Shown here one piece after another: positions 9,188 through 18,325 of a stretch of 34,680 nucleotides of DNA (position 1 is its first letter; each line of letters begins with the position of its first letter). The position numbers and the translations under genes were made by a program. The notes beneath the pieces were generated by a model, which searched no databases, was not told where the DNA came from, and saw only the letters and a program-made list of their open reading frames with translations. Source of the stretch: Snodgrassella alvi (GTDB lineage Bacteria; Pseudomonadota; Gammaproteobacteria; Burkholderiales; Neisseriaceae); NCBI RefSeq assembly GCF_002777745.1, contig NZ_MEIO01000033.1, positions 1 through 34,680 of the forward strand, read 5' to 3'.

Positions 9188-9344
9188 GATTAAACAGCCT
9201 CTCCAGTAGTTATTGGTAGATATCTAACCATAACGTTTCAGGCATGCTCAATCAATGCTTTATTGCATATTTTCTTTGAAAAATCCGTCAGTTATTATGA
9301 ATAAAATTAATCCTCAGGTTTATGGCAGATTTTATCTGTGCCAA

Positions 9345-10625
9345 TCAACAGGATTTGTTTTCAGTCTGGCGTCGTGAAAATTGAATACCAAGCTGTTTTA
9401 GTTTGCGATAAAGATGGGTACGCTCCAAACCTACTTTCTGGGCTACTTTGCTCATGTTATGTCCTTCCTGAGCAATGTGGTATTCGAAATAGCGCCTTTC
9501 CAGATCTTCACGCAATTCACGCAGAGGTAAGTCGAAATTAAAGCCAGTCATGCTTTCATGCGGATGATTATATTTAAACTGATTCAGGATAGTACTGATG
9601 GCATTAACATCGATTTCGCTATTTTCTGTTGTTAGCATCAGGCTTTTAACAACACTGCGCAGCTGTTCCAGATTACCCGGCCAGTCATACTGACGTAGTT
9701 CATTCAGGGCGGCTGTAGTGAATTTTACTGGCGGAATTTTCTGGCTTTCTGCCAGCTCTGTAGTAATTTGTTCTACCAGAAATACCATGTCATCCAGTTG
9801 TGAACGCAACGGGGGAATGGCAACGATTAGTGATGAGAGTGTGTTAAGCAGTTTGTTATCTTGTAATGGATCGGTAATCATTTCCTTGATTGGCCGACTA
9901 CAAACGCAGATGATACGTACATTATAGCGATCTGCTTTGGTCAGGATAAAGCCGATGCTTTGCTGTGTGCTTTTGCCATATTGGGCAATATCACCTAGAT
10001 ACAGTATGCCTCCGGTGGCTTTTTGCAACAATTCAATGGGTGCATCAACAATTTGTTCTACTTTTGATGGTTCTACCCAAGGAGTTGCACTTTTATGGAA
10101 TGAACGTGCAACCAGTTCAAAAGGTGAACCCAGTTCTCCAGTCAGCAGTACTGGGGTACTGAATTTAGCTATCCGTTCTAAGTGCTGATTTAGTTCTTTG
10201 ATAGCAGGACTATGGCCGAGTTTGTCCAGTGACAGGTTCGAAGCAGCCTGCATCTGTCCATATTTCAGGGCACGGTCCACTGTGCTGAGCAGTTTTTGCA
10301 GGGAAATGGGTTTTTCTAGAAAATCCAGCGCTCCAATTTTGGTTGCTTCTATCGCCGTATCAATGCTGGCGTGACCACTCATCATCACTACCGGCATGGT
10401 TAGCTGACCAGATTTTGCCCATTCTTTCAGTAAGGTAATGCCATCACAGTCGGGCATCCAGATATCCAGCAATACCATTGCAGGACGGGTTTGCTGACGC
10501 AGTTGGCGGGCGGTATCAGCATTTTCGGCCGTGGTAACGGTATAACCTTCATCTTGCAGGATTTCCGATAATAAGTCGCGGATACCTACTTCATCGTCAA
10601 CAATTAAAATATCACTGCTTCGCAT
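9345..10625 (-). CDS. ntrX: NtrX-type response regulator with degenerate AAA+ domain
   Basis: A 426-residue response regulator paired with the adjacent kinase. The receiver domain (1-120) is intact: Asp10/Asp11, phospho-acceptor Asp54 in VLLDIWMPD, Ser83, Lys105. The central AAA+ domain is worn down. The Walker A position reads GELGSPFE (163-170) instead of GExGTGKE, the GAFTGA loop that contacts sigma-54 is missing through a shortening after RSFHKSATPW, and Walker B reads GGILYLGDI (205-213) without the DE pair. The C-terminal Fis-like helix-turn-helix (NMSKVAQKVGLERTHLYRKL) is intact. It probably binds DNA but cannot be a sigma-54 ATPase activator. Its start overlaps the ntrY end by 14 bp. 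Loss of these motifs is, as I recall, a Neisseriaceae trait, linked in Neisseria to control of respiratory genes. Confidence 0.9.
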   Translation of the reverse strand: MRSSDILIVDDEVGIRDLLSEILQDEGYTVTTAENADTARQLRQQTRPAMVLLDIWMPDCDGITLLKEWAKSGQLTMPVVMMSGHASIDTAIEATKIGALDFLEKPISLQKLLSTVDRALKYGQMQAASNLSLDKLGHSPAIKELNQHLERIAKFSTPVLLTGELGSPFELVARSFHKSATPWVEPSKVEQIVDAPIELLQKATGGILYLGDIAQYGKSTQQSIGFILTKADRYNVRIICVCSRPIKEMITDPLQDNKLLNTLSSLIVAIPPLRSQLDDMVFLVEQITTELAESQKIPPVKFTTAALNELRQYDWPGNLEQLRSVVKSLMLTTENSEIDVNAISTILNQFKYNHPHESMTGFNFDLPLRELREDLERRYFEYHIAQEGHNMSKVAQKVGLERTHLYRKLKQLGIQFSRRQTENKSC

Positions 10626-12714
10626 TTCTATTCACCTGTAAGGGTAAGGTTATTTTGACACAAGCCAGTCCATTTTTCTGATTACTGATTTGGATCCGTC
10701 CGCCGTGTTCTTCAATGATTTTTTTTACTACTGGCAATCCCAGTCCGGTACCACCAGGTTTGTCTGTTACATAAGGGTCAAATGCATGTAATAACATCTC
10801 CTGACTAAATGTTTTACCATTGTTGCGTACATAGAAAAAAGTACCTTCGTTATTTAGTTCGGTCAGTACGCTGACTTCGGGTGAAGTATCAGCTGCGGCT
10901 GCCTCAACTGCGTTTTTTAGCAGGTTATGAATAACCTGACGTAATGCTCCGCTGTCAGCGTTAACATTTATTGCTATCTTACTCAAATTAACCGTAAATG
11001 TACAACTACTACCTTCGTAAAGTACCAAAACTTCGCGTATTAATTCATTTAAATCTAGATTTGTAAATTTTAAGGCTGGTGTGCGGGAATAATTACGGAA
11101 TGCTTCAACCATATCTTTCATTGCTGCCACCTGTCGAATAATGGTATTAGTGGCACGGTTGAGAATCTGGACATCTGCTTCGCTGAGTTTGTCATGGAGT
11201 TTCCATGCCAGCCGTTCGGCAGATAATTGGATGGGTGTTAGTGGATTGCGGATTTCATGCGCCAGCCGTTGCGCAACCTCACCCCAAGCAGCTTCTTTTT
11301 GCGCGCGCACCAGAGTGGTGACGTCATCAAATACCAGTACAGTACCGCCGCCACTATCTTTGGGTAGTGGTGTGGCTTTGCCAAGCAAGATCAGAGTTTC
11401 GTCTTTGTGATTATAGGTGATTTGTACCGGTTTGTTCTGGTATTGTGTTGCCAGAATTTGCTGGAATACATCCGCGAGCATTGCTGCCTGCGGTCCTTGT
11501 TCGGCCAGTAGGTTGATGTTCTGTCCAGAAATTGGGTTCAGATTTTGTCCAAGTATGTTTTCTGCCATCTGGTTAAAAGTAATCAGGCAGTTTTCTGAAT
11601 TAAGGGTAACTACGCCGGTAGTCAGGCTGTTAAGGATATATTCCAGATAATGCCTTGCGGCTTCCTGCTGTTCTCGTGAGTGGCGTAGTTGAACTGTCAT
11701 ATGATTAAACAGGCTGGTTAGTTTGCCCAGTTCGTCGTTGCGATAGATGGTTTGTTGTACATCCAGATCACCTTTGGCTACCGCTCGGGCTCCGTCTGCC
11801 AGTGACAGTATCGGTGCAACAAACTGGCGGGCAAAATATAGGGCTAACAGTAAGGCTAAAACAATTGCCAGCAAAGTGGCCATCAATAGGGTAGCTAGAA
11901 AAAAGGTTTGCAGGCTTTTTTTGGTAAAACTCAGTTCACCATATTTGGCACGAGCTGCCTCAATCAGAGTAGCATCCTGTGCAACTTTAGCAGGGATGGG
12001 TTGACGGAAAAACAACACATTGTTGTTATTGTGACTCGGTAAAATTAGCCAGCCCTGAGCATAAAGAATGTTATTGATACTTTCAATTTCACGTACTGAA
12101 CCTGTGGTATGCAGCTGGTGTATCAGATTCTCGTTAAGTTCAGGTGTGGAAAGATGCAGTGGATTATATTCAGCAATAAGCTGGCTATTGTCGAGATTAC
12201 GGATATTTAGCTGGCTGAACTGTTTGCTTTTGCCATTACTTTCAAGAATCGGTAAAAGCGGTTCTTCTAGGCCGTTGGCGGCAATCAAGGCAACCTGGAT
12301 ATTGGCTGCTCGGCGGACACTGTTATCCACTTCGTAATCCAGAGCGGATTTACTCAGACTAATACTACGGTTGAGTGCTTCTTCAGTATCGTTACCAAAC
12401 CATGAATGAATACTGTGTGAAATAAACTGTGCGGATACGCCGAATAGGAACAAACCGGGTAATACGGCCACTAGTGTAAACATTGAGGCCAGACGCATGG
12501 CAATTTTGGAACCGAATTCATGCCGGTGCCGGCTTTGTAATAGTTTCCACCAGTAGGAACCGGCCATCAGTGCCAGTGTAAGCACTAACAGTGAGGCAAA
12601 GCCGAACGCAAACCAGAAGTATTGTGATAGAACACCAGTATTGCCAGTGGCGACGGCCAGAATATATAGGGTCACTACACAGAGCACCGCCATAACTAGA
12701 ATTAGCCGTCTCAT
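10612..12714 (-). CDS. ntrY: NtrY-type membrane sensor histidine kinase
   Basis: A 700-residue sensor kinase. N-terminal hydrophobic segments (about residues 4-24, 33-52 and 78-98) are followed by an extracytoplasmic region and a further membrane helix near 265-292 (FFLATLLMATLLAIVLALLLALYF is visible there in shorter blocks). A HAMP region follows (about 293-345, LADGARAVAKGDL), then a PAS-like domain (about 355-460), HisKA with phospho-acceptor His486 in HEIRNPLTPIQL, and a HATPase with NLLKNAVEAA and GTGLGLPVVKKIIEEHGG. This is the classical NtrY layout; it phosphorylates NtrX. The gene lies 5 bp after the DUF4390 gene and overlaps ntrX, so one transcript is likely. The signal sensed cannot be read from sequence. 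Confidence 0.93.
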   Translation of the reverse strand: MRRLILVMAVLCVVTLYILAVATGNTGVLSQYFWFAFGFASLLVLTLALMAGSYWWKLLQSRHRHEFGSKIAMRLASMFTLVAVLPGLFLFGVSAQFISHSIHSWFGNDTEEALNRSISLSKSALDYEVDNSVRRAANIQVALIAANGLEEPLLPILESNGKSKQFSQLNIRNLDNSQLIAEYNPLHLSTPELNENLIHQLHTTGSVREIESINNILYAQGWLILPSHNNNNVLFFRQPIPAKVAQDATLIEAARAKYGELSFTKKSLQTFFLATLLMATLLAIVLALLLALYFARQFVAPILSLADGARAVAKGDLDVQQTIYRNDELGKLTSLFNHMTVQLRHSREQQEAARHYLEYILNSLTTGVVTLNSENCLITFNQMAENILGQNLNPISGQNINLLAEQGPQAAMLADVFQQILATQYQNKPVQITYNHKDETLILLGKATPLPKDSGGGTVLVFDDVTTLVRAQKEAAWGEVAQRLAHEIRNPLTPIQLSAERLAWKLHDKLSEADVQILNRATNTIIRQVAAMKDMVEAFRNYSRTPALKFTNLDLNELIREVLVLYEGSSCTFTVNLSKIAINVNADSGALRQVIHNLLKNAVEAAAADTSPEVSVLTELNNEGTFFYVRNNGKTFSQEMLLHAFDPYVTDKPGGTGLGLPVVKKIIEEHGGRIQISNQKNGLACVKITLPLQVNRNAKQ

Positions 12715-12719
12715 TTTGA

Positions 12720-13316
12720 TTAATCCGCGTTGATAATAAGACGATGCCAGCCAGAATCCAGTTGCCAGCTATGAGAAGTCAGTGCATTGATTTGAAATGG
12801 CTTTGGCAGCTGGCTGATGCTTAGACTCAGGCGTACGTCGGCACGAACTTCTCCTGCTGATACACCACTGAGTGTACCGCTGCTGAGTACACGCCAGTTA
12901 GCTGCTGAACCAATGGCTCTAAGTGCGGTATCAAGAGTGTTGTACTCAGTAGAGAAAGTTGATCCCATGCTGACACGATAGCGACTGGTAAGTGGGTGAT
13001 AGGCCAGTTTGTATTGAATAAGATTATCGCCAGTGATCAGGTTGTTAATCCTGTTGCGGTAGGAAGCGAGTGTAGGTGAGGTAAGCTGATAATTTAAGTC
13101 AAAATTTAATGGTACACCTTGAGTTAACGCCTGTTTTAACTGATCAGGTAGTTGAGTATTGAAACGTGTATTGATGGAAAGCTGACCATTACTGGTAATG
13201 TAAGCTTGAGCACGCGTAGAGCTAATGCCCTCTGCCTTTACTATGGTAATATTCAGGCAGAGAAGACAGGCAAAAAATAGACTAGATTTTATCGATAAGC
13301 GCGTAAAAAAAGCCAT
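12720..13316 (-). CDS. DUF4390 family exported protein
   Basis: A 198-residue product from ATG 13316: MAFFTRLSIKSSLFFACLLC is a signal peptide, with likely cleavage after VKA. The mature part (AEGISSTRAQAYITSNGQLSIN, later LNFDLNYQLTSP, RYRVSMGSTFSTEYNTLDTALRAIGSAANWRVL and LDSGWHRLIINAD at the end) has the beta-rich character and location of DUF4390 proteins, which sit between rsmB and ntrY in betaproteobacteria. The frame extends upstream to 13370, but the signal peptide makes 13316 the better start. It overlaps the end of rsmB by 35 bp. Function is unknown; an envelope role tied to NtrY sensing is only a guess from its position. Confidence 0.78.
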   Translation of the reverse strand: MAFFTRLSIKSSLFFACLLCLNITIVKAEGISSTRAQAYITSNGQLSINTRFNTQLPDQLKQALTQGVPLNFDLNYQLTSPTLASYRNRINNLITGDNLIQYKLAYHPLTSRYRVSMGSTFSTEYNTLDTALRAIGSAANWRVLSSGTLSGVSAGEVRADVRLSLSISQLPKPFQINALTSHSWQLDSGWHRLIINAD

Positions 13317-14535
13317 CTTGTCTGCTGTCCGGTAACAATACACGTGATTGACGCTGGCGGGCATCCGCATGTCGGGTTAAAAAACGGGTTAACTGTTGCT
13401 GATTTTCTTCCATAAAAATCGAACAGGTAGCTAAAAGCAAGCGACCACCCGATTTTAGTGTTAGCCACAGACTGTCTAGTAAGGCTTCCTGCTGTAACGC
13501 AGTTTTCCGGCTGTCCTGTGGCTGGCGTAGCCATTTGATGTCTGGATGGCGTTTTACTACACCTGAAGCTGTACATGGTACATCAGCCAGAATGGCATCA
13601 AAAGTGTTGTTATCATACCATGAGTGCAGCTCTTTTGCGTCAGCACAATGTAAGTGTGCTTGTAGCTGCAAGCGTTGCAGATTGTCCTGTACACGTTGCA
13701 GGCGCATGGGATCAATATCCAGCGCGGTGACATCACAGTTTGCCCATTCGAGTATGTGTCCGGTTTTGCCACCCGGAGCAGCACAGGCGTCCAGTATACG
13801 TTCACCAGACTGTGGATTAAGCATCGGGATAGCCTGCTGGGCTCCAAAATCTTGGACAGACACGTGACCGGCTGTAAAATCTGGCAGCTTCTGTACAGCT
13901 ATTGCCTGTTGCAGCATGATACTATGGGTATCCAGAATTCTGGCCGGAATACCCGCAGCCGTCAATTTTACCAGATATTGTTCAGCATCTGTATAACGGC
14001 GGTTGACCCGCAATGTCATAGGCGGATGTTTCGCCATAGCTGTGACCATATTGTGCCAGTGCTGAGGATAATGCTTTTTCAGATAATTTAACCACCATGC
14101 AGGCAGATTGTAACGCGCTTCATTTTGCTTGAGTGCATTGGTTAATAAGGTTTCGCGTTCACGTAAAAAACGTCGGAGCAAAGCATTAACTAGCTTCTGG
14201 TAACGACCGCCATGCAATTGGCGAGCATGATTAACGGCTTCATTAACTACAGCATGAGTTGCATTGCGAGTAAAATGCAGTTGATATAAAGCAATGACGA
14301 GAAGGTATCTAATTTCTACAGGTGGTAAAGTCTTTGTCATTTGCTGCACAAGTTGTTGCAACAGACCTAAATGGCGCAGACTACCATGACTGAGATCCTG
14401 TAAAGCTCCTTTATCGGCAGCCGAAAGTTCTGGATTTTGTTGCATTACCTGAACCAGAATTTCGCTGAGATTACTTCCGCTTAATACTTCGCTTATGGTG
14501 TGGGTTGCCAGTTGCTGGACATGCGCCATGCTCAT
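13282..14535 (-). CDS. rsmB: 16S rRNA (cytosine-967-C5)-methyltransferase
   Basis: RsmB (Sun/Fmu) methylates C967 of 16S rRNA. The 417-residue protein has an N-terminal NusB-like RNA-binding domain (about 5-130, with NPELSAADKGALQDLSHG and VVNEAVNHARQLHGG) and a C-terminal SAM domain. The SAM motif DACAAPGGKTGHILEW lies near residue 250. The two catalytic cysteines of m5C methyltransferases are in VPCTASGVVKRHPDIKW (near 318) and ATCSIFMEEN (near 369). Start ATG 14535 overlaps the fmt stop in an ATGA, so translation is probably coupled. Confidence 0.95.
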   Translation of the reverse strand: MSMAHVQQLATHTISEVLSGSNLSEILVQVMQQNPELSAADKGALQDLSHGSLRHLGLLQQLVQQMTKTLPPVEIRYLLVIALYQLHFTRNATHAVVNEAVNHARQLHGGRYQKLVNALLRRFLRERETLLTNALKQNEARYNLPAWWLNYLKKHYPQHWHNMVTAMAKHPPMTLRVNRRYTDAEQYLVKLTAAGIPARILDTHSIMLQQAIAVQKLPDFTAGHVSVQDFGAQQAIPMLNPQSGERILDACAAPGGKTGHILEWANCDVTALDIDPMRLQRVQDNLQRLQLQAHLHCADAKELHSWYDNNTFDAILADVPCTASGVVKRHPDIKWLRQPQDSRKTALQQEALLDSLWLTLKSGGRLLLATCSIFMEENQQQLTRFLTRHADARQRQSRVLLPDSRQDGFFYALIDKI

Positions 14536-15473
14536 GCCTTGTTCTCCACTGATGTCAGTACTGTGCCCGGCAGTAAAGTATTGCCAGTCTGAAATGCTGC
14601 AATAGGCATGGCCCTGCTGCCAGCTTTCTGTATTTCCTCGATACTGATGGCGTCACGACCGCAGGCAATAATCAGTTCATGCTCGTTACTATGTAATACT
14701 GTGCCCGGTGCTCCAGTATGCGAAATAACTTGTGCACGCCAGATCTTAAGTGGTTTATCCTGCCAGACAGTCCACGCACCTGGTACCGGATTAAATGCAC
14801 GGATTTTACGAACAATTTCCGTGGCAGGACGTGTCCAGTCAATTTGTGCTTCAGCCTTGCTTAATTTGTGAGCGTAGGTTACACCCGTTTCGCTTTGTGC
14901 AGTGGGGCATAATCGCGTGATCTGTTGTAAATCAGCAACAATGGCATTTGCACCCAGATGCATCAGTGCATCGTGTACTTCAGCCGCCGTATCATCAGTA
15001 CCGATGGTATAGATGTGCTGGCTAATTACTGCACCAGTATCAAGACCAGCATCCATTTGCATAATACATACACCGGTTTTCTGATCACCTGCTTCAATAG
15101 CTCGCTGAATTGGCGCGGCACCACGCCAGCGCGGCAGCAGCGATGCATGAATATTCAGACAGCCATATCTGGGAATATCCAGCACAGCCTGAGGTAACAA
15201 TAACCCATAAGCAGCAACAACCATTACGTCGGCATTCTGCTCTTGTAATATTGCCTGCGCTTCAGCCGTTTTCAGTGTAGTTGGCTGAATTACAGTGAGT
15301 CCATGTGTCAGTGCAGCCTTTTTGACTGCGCTAGGTTGTAACTTTAATCCGCGGCCACTGGGGCGGTCTGGCTGGGTTAATACCAGCGGGACATCAAAAC
15401 CGGCAGCAACAATAGCATTAAGAGCTGTTGCCGCAAAATCAGGCGTTCCCGCAAAAATAACAGAAGGCTTCAT
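14532..15473 (-). CDS. fmt: Methionyl-tRNA formyltransferase
   Basis: Adds a formyl group from 10-formyl-THF to initiator Met-tRNA. From ATG 15473 the 313-residue product starts MKPSVIFAGTPDFAATAL and contains LTQPDRPSGRG, the active-site block CLNIHASLLPRWRGAAPIQR, and the C-terminal OB-like domain (ALP-like NPVPGAWTVWQDKPLKIW). An in-frame TTG at 15488 would add five residues but breaks the usual N-terminus. It follows def (77 bp gap) and overlaps rsmB, the standard def-fmt-rsmB arrangement. Confidence 0.96.
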   Translation of the reverse strand: MKPSVIFAGTPDFAATALNAIVAAGFDVPLVLTQPDRPSGRGLKLQPSAVKKAALTHGLTVIQPTTLKTAEAQAILQEQNADVMVVAAYGLLLPQAVLDIPRYGCLNIHASLLPRWRGAAPIQRAIEAGDQKTGVCIMQMDAGLDTGAVISQHIYTIGTDDTAAEVHDALMHLGANAIVADLQQITRLCPTAQSETGVTYAHKLSKAEAQIDWTRPATEIVRKIRAFNPVPGAWTVWQDKPLKIWRAQVISHTGAPGTVLHSNEHELIIACGRDAISIEEIQKAGSRAMPIAAFQTGNTLLPGTVLTSVENKA

Positions 15474-15492
15474 GCAACAAATCCACAAAAGA

Positions 15493-15519
15493 CACCATCT
15501 CTATCATTTGAAGATGGTG
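15493..15519. other. 8-bp perfect inverted repeat between def and fmt
   Basis: CACCATCT (15493-15500) and AGATGGTG (15512-15519) are perfect inverted copies around an 11-base loop. On the minus strand the hairpin would fall 20 bases before the fmt start and is followed by TCTTTTG, too weak a T-run for a confident terminator. It could be a partial attenuator or affect fmt translation. Confidence 0.4.
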
Positions 15520-15550
15520 GTACAAATATCAGGGCTGACAACTGAGTTAT

Positions 15551-16054
15551 TTACATTTTTTCGCGTGCGCGTTTTTTCATTTTGGTTTTGATGCGATTCT
15601 GTTTTAATGGTGACAGATATTCAACAAATACCTTGCCAGCGAGATGGTCCAGTTCATGCTGAATGCAGATAGCCAGTAGACCATCCGCTTCAAGTATGAA
15701 TTTTTCACCATGTTCATCATATGCTTCTACAGTGATGCGCTCCGAACGATGCACTACCTCATAAATACCGGGTACAGACAGGCAGCCCTCTTCATATTCC
15801 GTATCACCTTCTCTGGCCGTAATAACTGGATTAATGAATACGCGCAGCTCGTTACGTTCTTCGGAGAGATCCATCACTACTACACGTTCATGAACATTAA
15901 CCTGAGTTGCGGCTAGCCCGATGCCGCGTGCTTCGTACATGGTTTCGGCCATATCTTGTACTAGAGTGCGGATCCTGTCATCAAATTGAGTCACAGATTG
16001 CGCAACAGTATGTAAACGCTCATCAGGATATTGTAAAATGTTTAGTAGAGCCAT
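15551..16054 (-). CDS. def: Peptide deformylase
   Basis: Removes the formyl group from nascent proteins; Fe2+ metalloenzyme. All three motifs are intact in the 167-residue product: GIGLAATQ (44-51), EGCLS (89-93, metal ligand Cys91) and QHELDH (132-137, metal ligands His133 and His137, catalytic Glu134). The C-terminal tail is basic ([17 protein letters not shown]). AAGGAA lies 10 bases upstream of ATG 16054. It heads the minus-strand run def-fmt-rsmB-DUF4390-ntrY-ntrX and is divergent from the LysM gene. Confidence 0.97.
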   Translation of the reverse strand: MALLNILQYPDERLHTVAQSVTQFDDRIRTLVQDMAETMYEARGIGLAATQVNVHERVVVMDLSEERNELRVFINPVITAREGDTEYEEGCLSVPGIYEVVHRSERITVEAYDEHGEKFILEADGLLAICIQHELDHLAGKVFVEYLSPLKQNRIKTKMKKRAREKM

Positions 16055-16211
16055 TGTGTGTTTAATTCCTTGTTCAATCTGACCAGATTACATGATGGCA
16101 ATATGGATTTTTTAAAGATTGTTGATATGGATTCAGGTAAACTGGTATTAATATCCATACTATGACATATAACAACCATTTAAAACGGTAATCTCCCTAA
16201 GGATACTTTAC
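16055..16211. promoter_or_regulatory. Divergent promoter region of def and the LysM gene, with repeated ATATGGAT
   Basis: The 157-bp spacer must hold both promoters. The octamer ATATGGAT occurs at about 16101 and at 16125, and the inverted heptamer ATCCATA at 16153-16159 forms TATGGAT/ATCCATA arms 20 bases apart. A possible plus-strand promoter is TTGATA (16122) with TATTAA (16146) after 18 bases, inside these arms. AAGGA sits 8 bases before ATG 16212. The regulator, if any, is unknown. Confidence 0.4.
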
Positions 16212-17429
16212 ATGCATAAACATATTATAACCCTGCTGTGTACGTTGGGCATGGCGATATCTGCACCTGCAATGGCTGAGCTGAAATTACGTCCGGATGC
16301 GCCAACACAATATGTAGTGAAAAACGGCGATACTCTGTGGAGCATATCTGGTAAGTACCTTTACAGCCCGTGGCAATGGCCTCAACTGTGGGGTTCTAAT
16401 CGTGCCCAGATTCAAAATCCACAAAAAATCTATCCAGGACAGGTTTTAACCCTTCGCTATGTTGATGGTCAACCCCGCCTTGGTTTTGACGACAATAGTG
16501 GTATTCCAACTATTAAACTACAGCCACGGGTGCGTAATATGTCGTCTGGTTATGGTATCAATACCGTAGATGTCGATTTTTACCGCATATTTATGCAACA
16601 TCCGCAGGTAATCGACAAACAACAAACCAGAAAGGCGCCACGTCTTATCGCAGGGCCTGAAAGTCGCGTTATGTTTGCAACAGGTGATCGTGTATATGCT
16701 GATCGCCCATTAGAGTCAGGTAATTATTTGGTTTACCGGATCGAAAAAAATATTACCGACCCAGATACACATAAATATCTGGGGCAGTTAGTACGCTTCA
16801 GTGGTGAAGTGGCAACTCTGGCAGGACAAAACAGTGCTTTGGCTGAACGCAGCCCAAGTGAAGCTGCCAGCTTGCCCAAAGATGAATATTATACACGTGT
16901 GAATCCACTGATTAAATTACCTACACAAACCGCCCAGCCACTGGTTGTTACTAATACTGCATCAGAAATTAGTAAAGGTGATTACCTGTTAAAAATAACC
17001 GATGAGCATGATTCGTTCCAGATGATGCCTCATGCACCCAAGACTCAGGTTAAAGGCAAAATCATTTCTGTTATGGACGGAACCGATGAAGCGGGAACTT
17101 ATCATACAATTACCCTTAATTTGGGAAGCAATGATGGGGTAGATAAAGGCACAGTAGTGAGCCTGTACAAAAAGAGCCACCAGCTTAAAACTGGTATACC
17201 TACTAATTCTGAAGCATCACACAGCGTAGTTAAATACCTGAGTATCCCCGCAGAGGAAGTAGGTTTGGCTCTGATTTATCGTGTTAGCGACAAACTATCT
17301 TCAGCTCTTATTATAAGTACGTCTAGTTCTGTGAAAGTAGGGGATATGGTGATGAATCCTGGCCACGATCTAGATGATGTGACCCAGCATCCACGGCATA
17401 CTTCTAATTCATCAGAGAATTTGCGCTAA
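16212..17429 (+). CDS. Exported LysM peptidoglycan-binding protein
   Basis: A 405-residue protein with a signal peptide (MHKHIITLLCTLGMAISAPAMA, likely cut before ELKLRP). One LysM domain at about 33-83 has the classical YVVKNGDTLWSISGKYL...NPQKIYPGQVLTL pattern. The remaining 320 residues show no enzyme motif I recognise. Two stretches (VMFATGDRVYADRP...YLVYRIEKN and LNLGSNDGVDKGTVVSLYKK...SVKVGDMV) look like small beta-barrel segments. The family is conserved beside def in betaproteobacteria and is annotated only as LysM domain protein. Binding to peptidoglycan in the periplasm is the safe inference. Confidence 0.88.
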   Translation: MHKHIITLLCTLGMAISAPAMAELKLRPDAPTQYVVKNGDTLWSISGKYLYSPWQWPQLWGSNRAQIQNPQKIYPGQVLTLRYVDGQPRLGFDDNSGIPTIKLQPRVRNMSSGYGINTVDVDFYRIFMQHPQVIDKQQTRKAPRLIAGPESRVMFATGDRVYADRPLESGNYLVYRIEKNITDPDTHKYLGQLVRFSGEVATLAGQNSALAERSPSEAASLPKDEYYTRVNPLIKLPTQTAQPLVVTNTASEISKGDYLLKITDEHDSFQMMPHAPKTQVKGKIISVMDGTDEAGTYHTITLNLGSNDGVDKGTVVSLYKKSHQLKTGIPTNSEASHSVVKYLSIPAEEVGLALIYRVSDKLSSALIISTSSSVKVGDMVMNPGHDLDDVTQHPRHTSNSSENLR

Positions 17430-17511
17430 CAGTTGTGGCAACAGGCAAATTATGGGCATTGCTAATTCATAAGCATGTTTAAATTATATTGTTGATGAAT
17501 TTTTTTGAATA

Positions 17512-17543
17512 AAAAAGTGTGGATTTATCCACACTTTTTCTTT
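17512..17543. terminator. Strong terminator after the LysM gene
   Basis: A perfect 12-bp stem, AAAAAGTGTGGA (17512-17523) with TCCACACTTTTT (17528-17539), closes on a 4-base loop and ends in TTTTTCTTT. The flanking A and T runs make it work in either direction on paper. Confidence 0.92.
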
Positions 17544-18325
17544 ATGTGATTGGTAGCAATATGAATAAATTGCTGTAGAAATAAATGGGAAGACAAATTA
17601 TCGATAGTTAAAGCAAATCATACTTTAGCCTGCCAGACTGTTTTAATAATGGCAATGATTTTAAGATAGGTAGTAAAACAGCGTATTTAGATGGGTTGGG
17701 TAATTATTATTTACGGATCAAATGTTTATTTATGAAATGAGTTTAATGGGAATATGTCTTATTGCAGTGTAAAACTAAGCCAAATTAATCACCCGTTTGT
17801 CCAATACTCGTGTGAAAATAACACTCATCATTATTTTATCGCTCTGTCTGTTTTTATCATTTCACAGACTCGTCAATCACATAGGTTTAATTTCTGACTA
17901 AAATGTTTTAGAATATGCAGTTTATTTGACTAAATTTTCCAGATATCTTAGCTATCTGAATAATGGGTATCTGCTGAGCATGGGGGATGCGGCTAGTGGC
18001 CAACAAGTAATTCGAATTCTAGTCGGACACATTGCACATTCCTGAGAGTATTCTTGTTTGTATCAATAATATTGAACTGAAATTCATATTTAAAATGAAT
18101 GGATACCAATCAGTTGATATATTTCGATTATGCCTTAATCTCAGGCTGGTAAATCACGGTTTCAATTGCTTGCAATATAGAGCAATAAATCGTGATTGGC
18201 ACAAAACTGGGTATGTTGGTTATATTGACTGCATACAAATACATTCAATCATTTTGAATAATCCATATTTTTCTTTTGTTTCAACGCCAGCCTATTTTCA
18301 TTTGTAATTTTTTACTCGGAATAAT
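17544..18325. other. AT-rich spacer with a long imperfect hairpin
   Basis: About 780 bases hold no convincing gene. A 91-codon frame at 18032-18307 has no ribosome site and no recognisable protein character. A nested inverted repeat lies at 18152-18197: outer arms AATCACG (18152-18158) and CGTGATT (18191-18197), inner arms ATTGC (18165-18169) and GCAAT (18182-18186). The promoter of the following five-gene plus-strand set should be here; I could not fix it. TTGACT at 17926 has no good -10 partner. Confidence 0.55.

Noticed and set aside
13317-13370. Longer N-terminus for the DUF4390 protein
   Set aside because: The extra residues precede a clear signal peptide and would deepen the overlap with rsmB.
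18032-18307. 91-codon plus-strand frame
   Set aside because: No ribosome site, no family resemblance, unusual residue mix, and it overlaps the nested inverted repeat.
17430-18325. Replication terminus dif site suggested by the skew change
   Set aside because: No sequence close to the XerCD dif consensus was found in this spacer or in the others I read.
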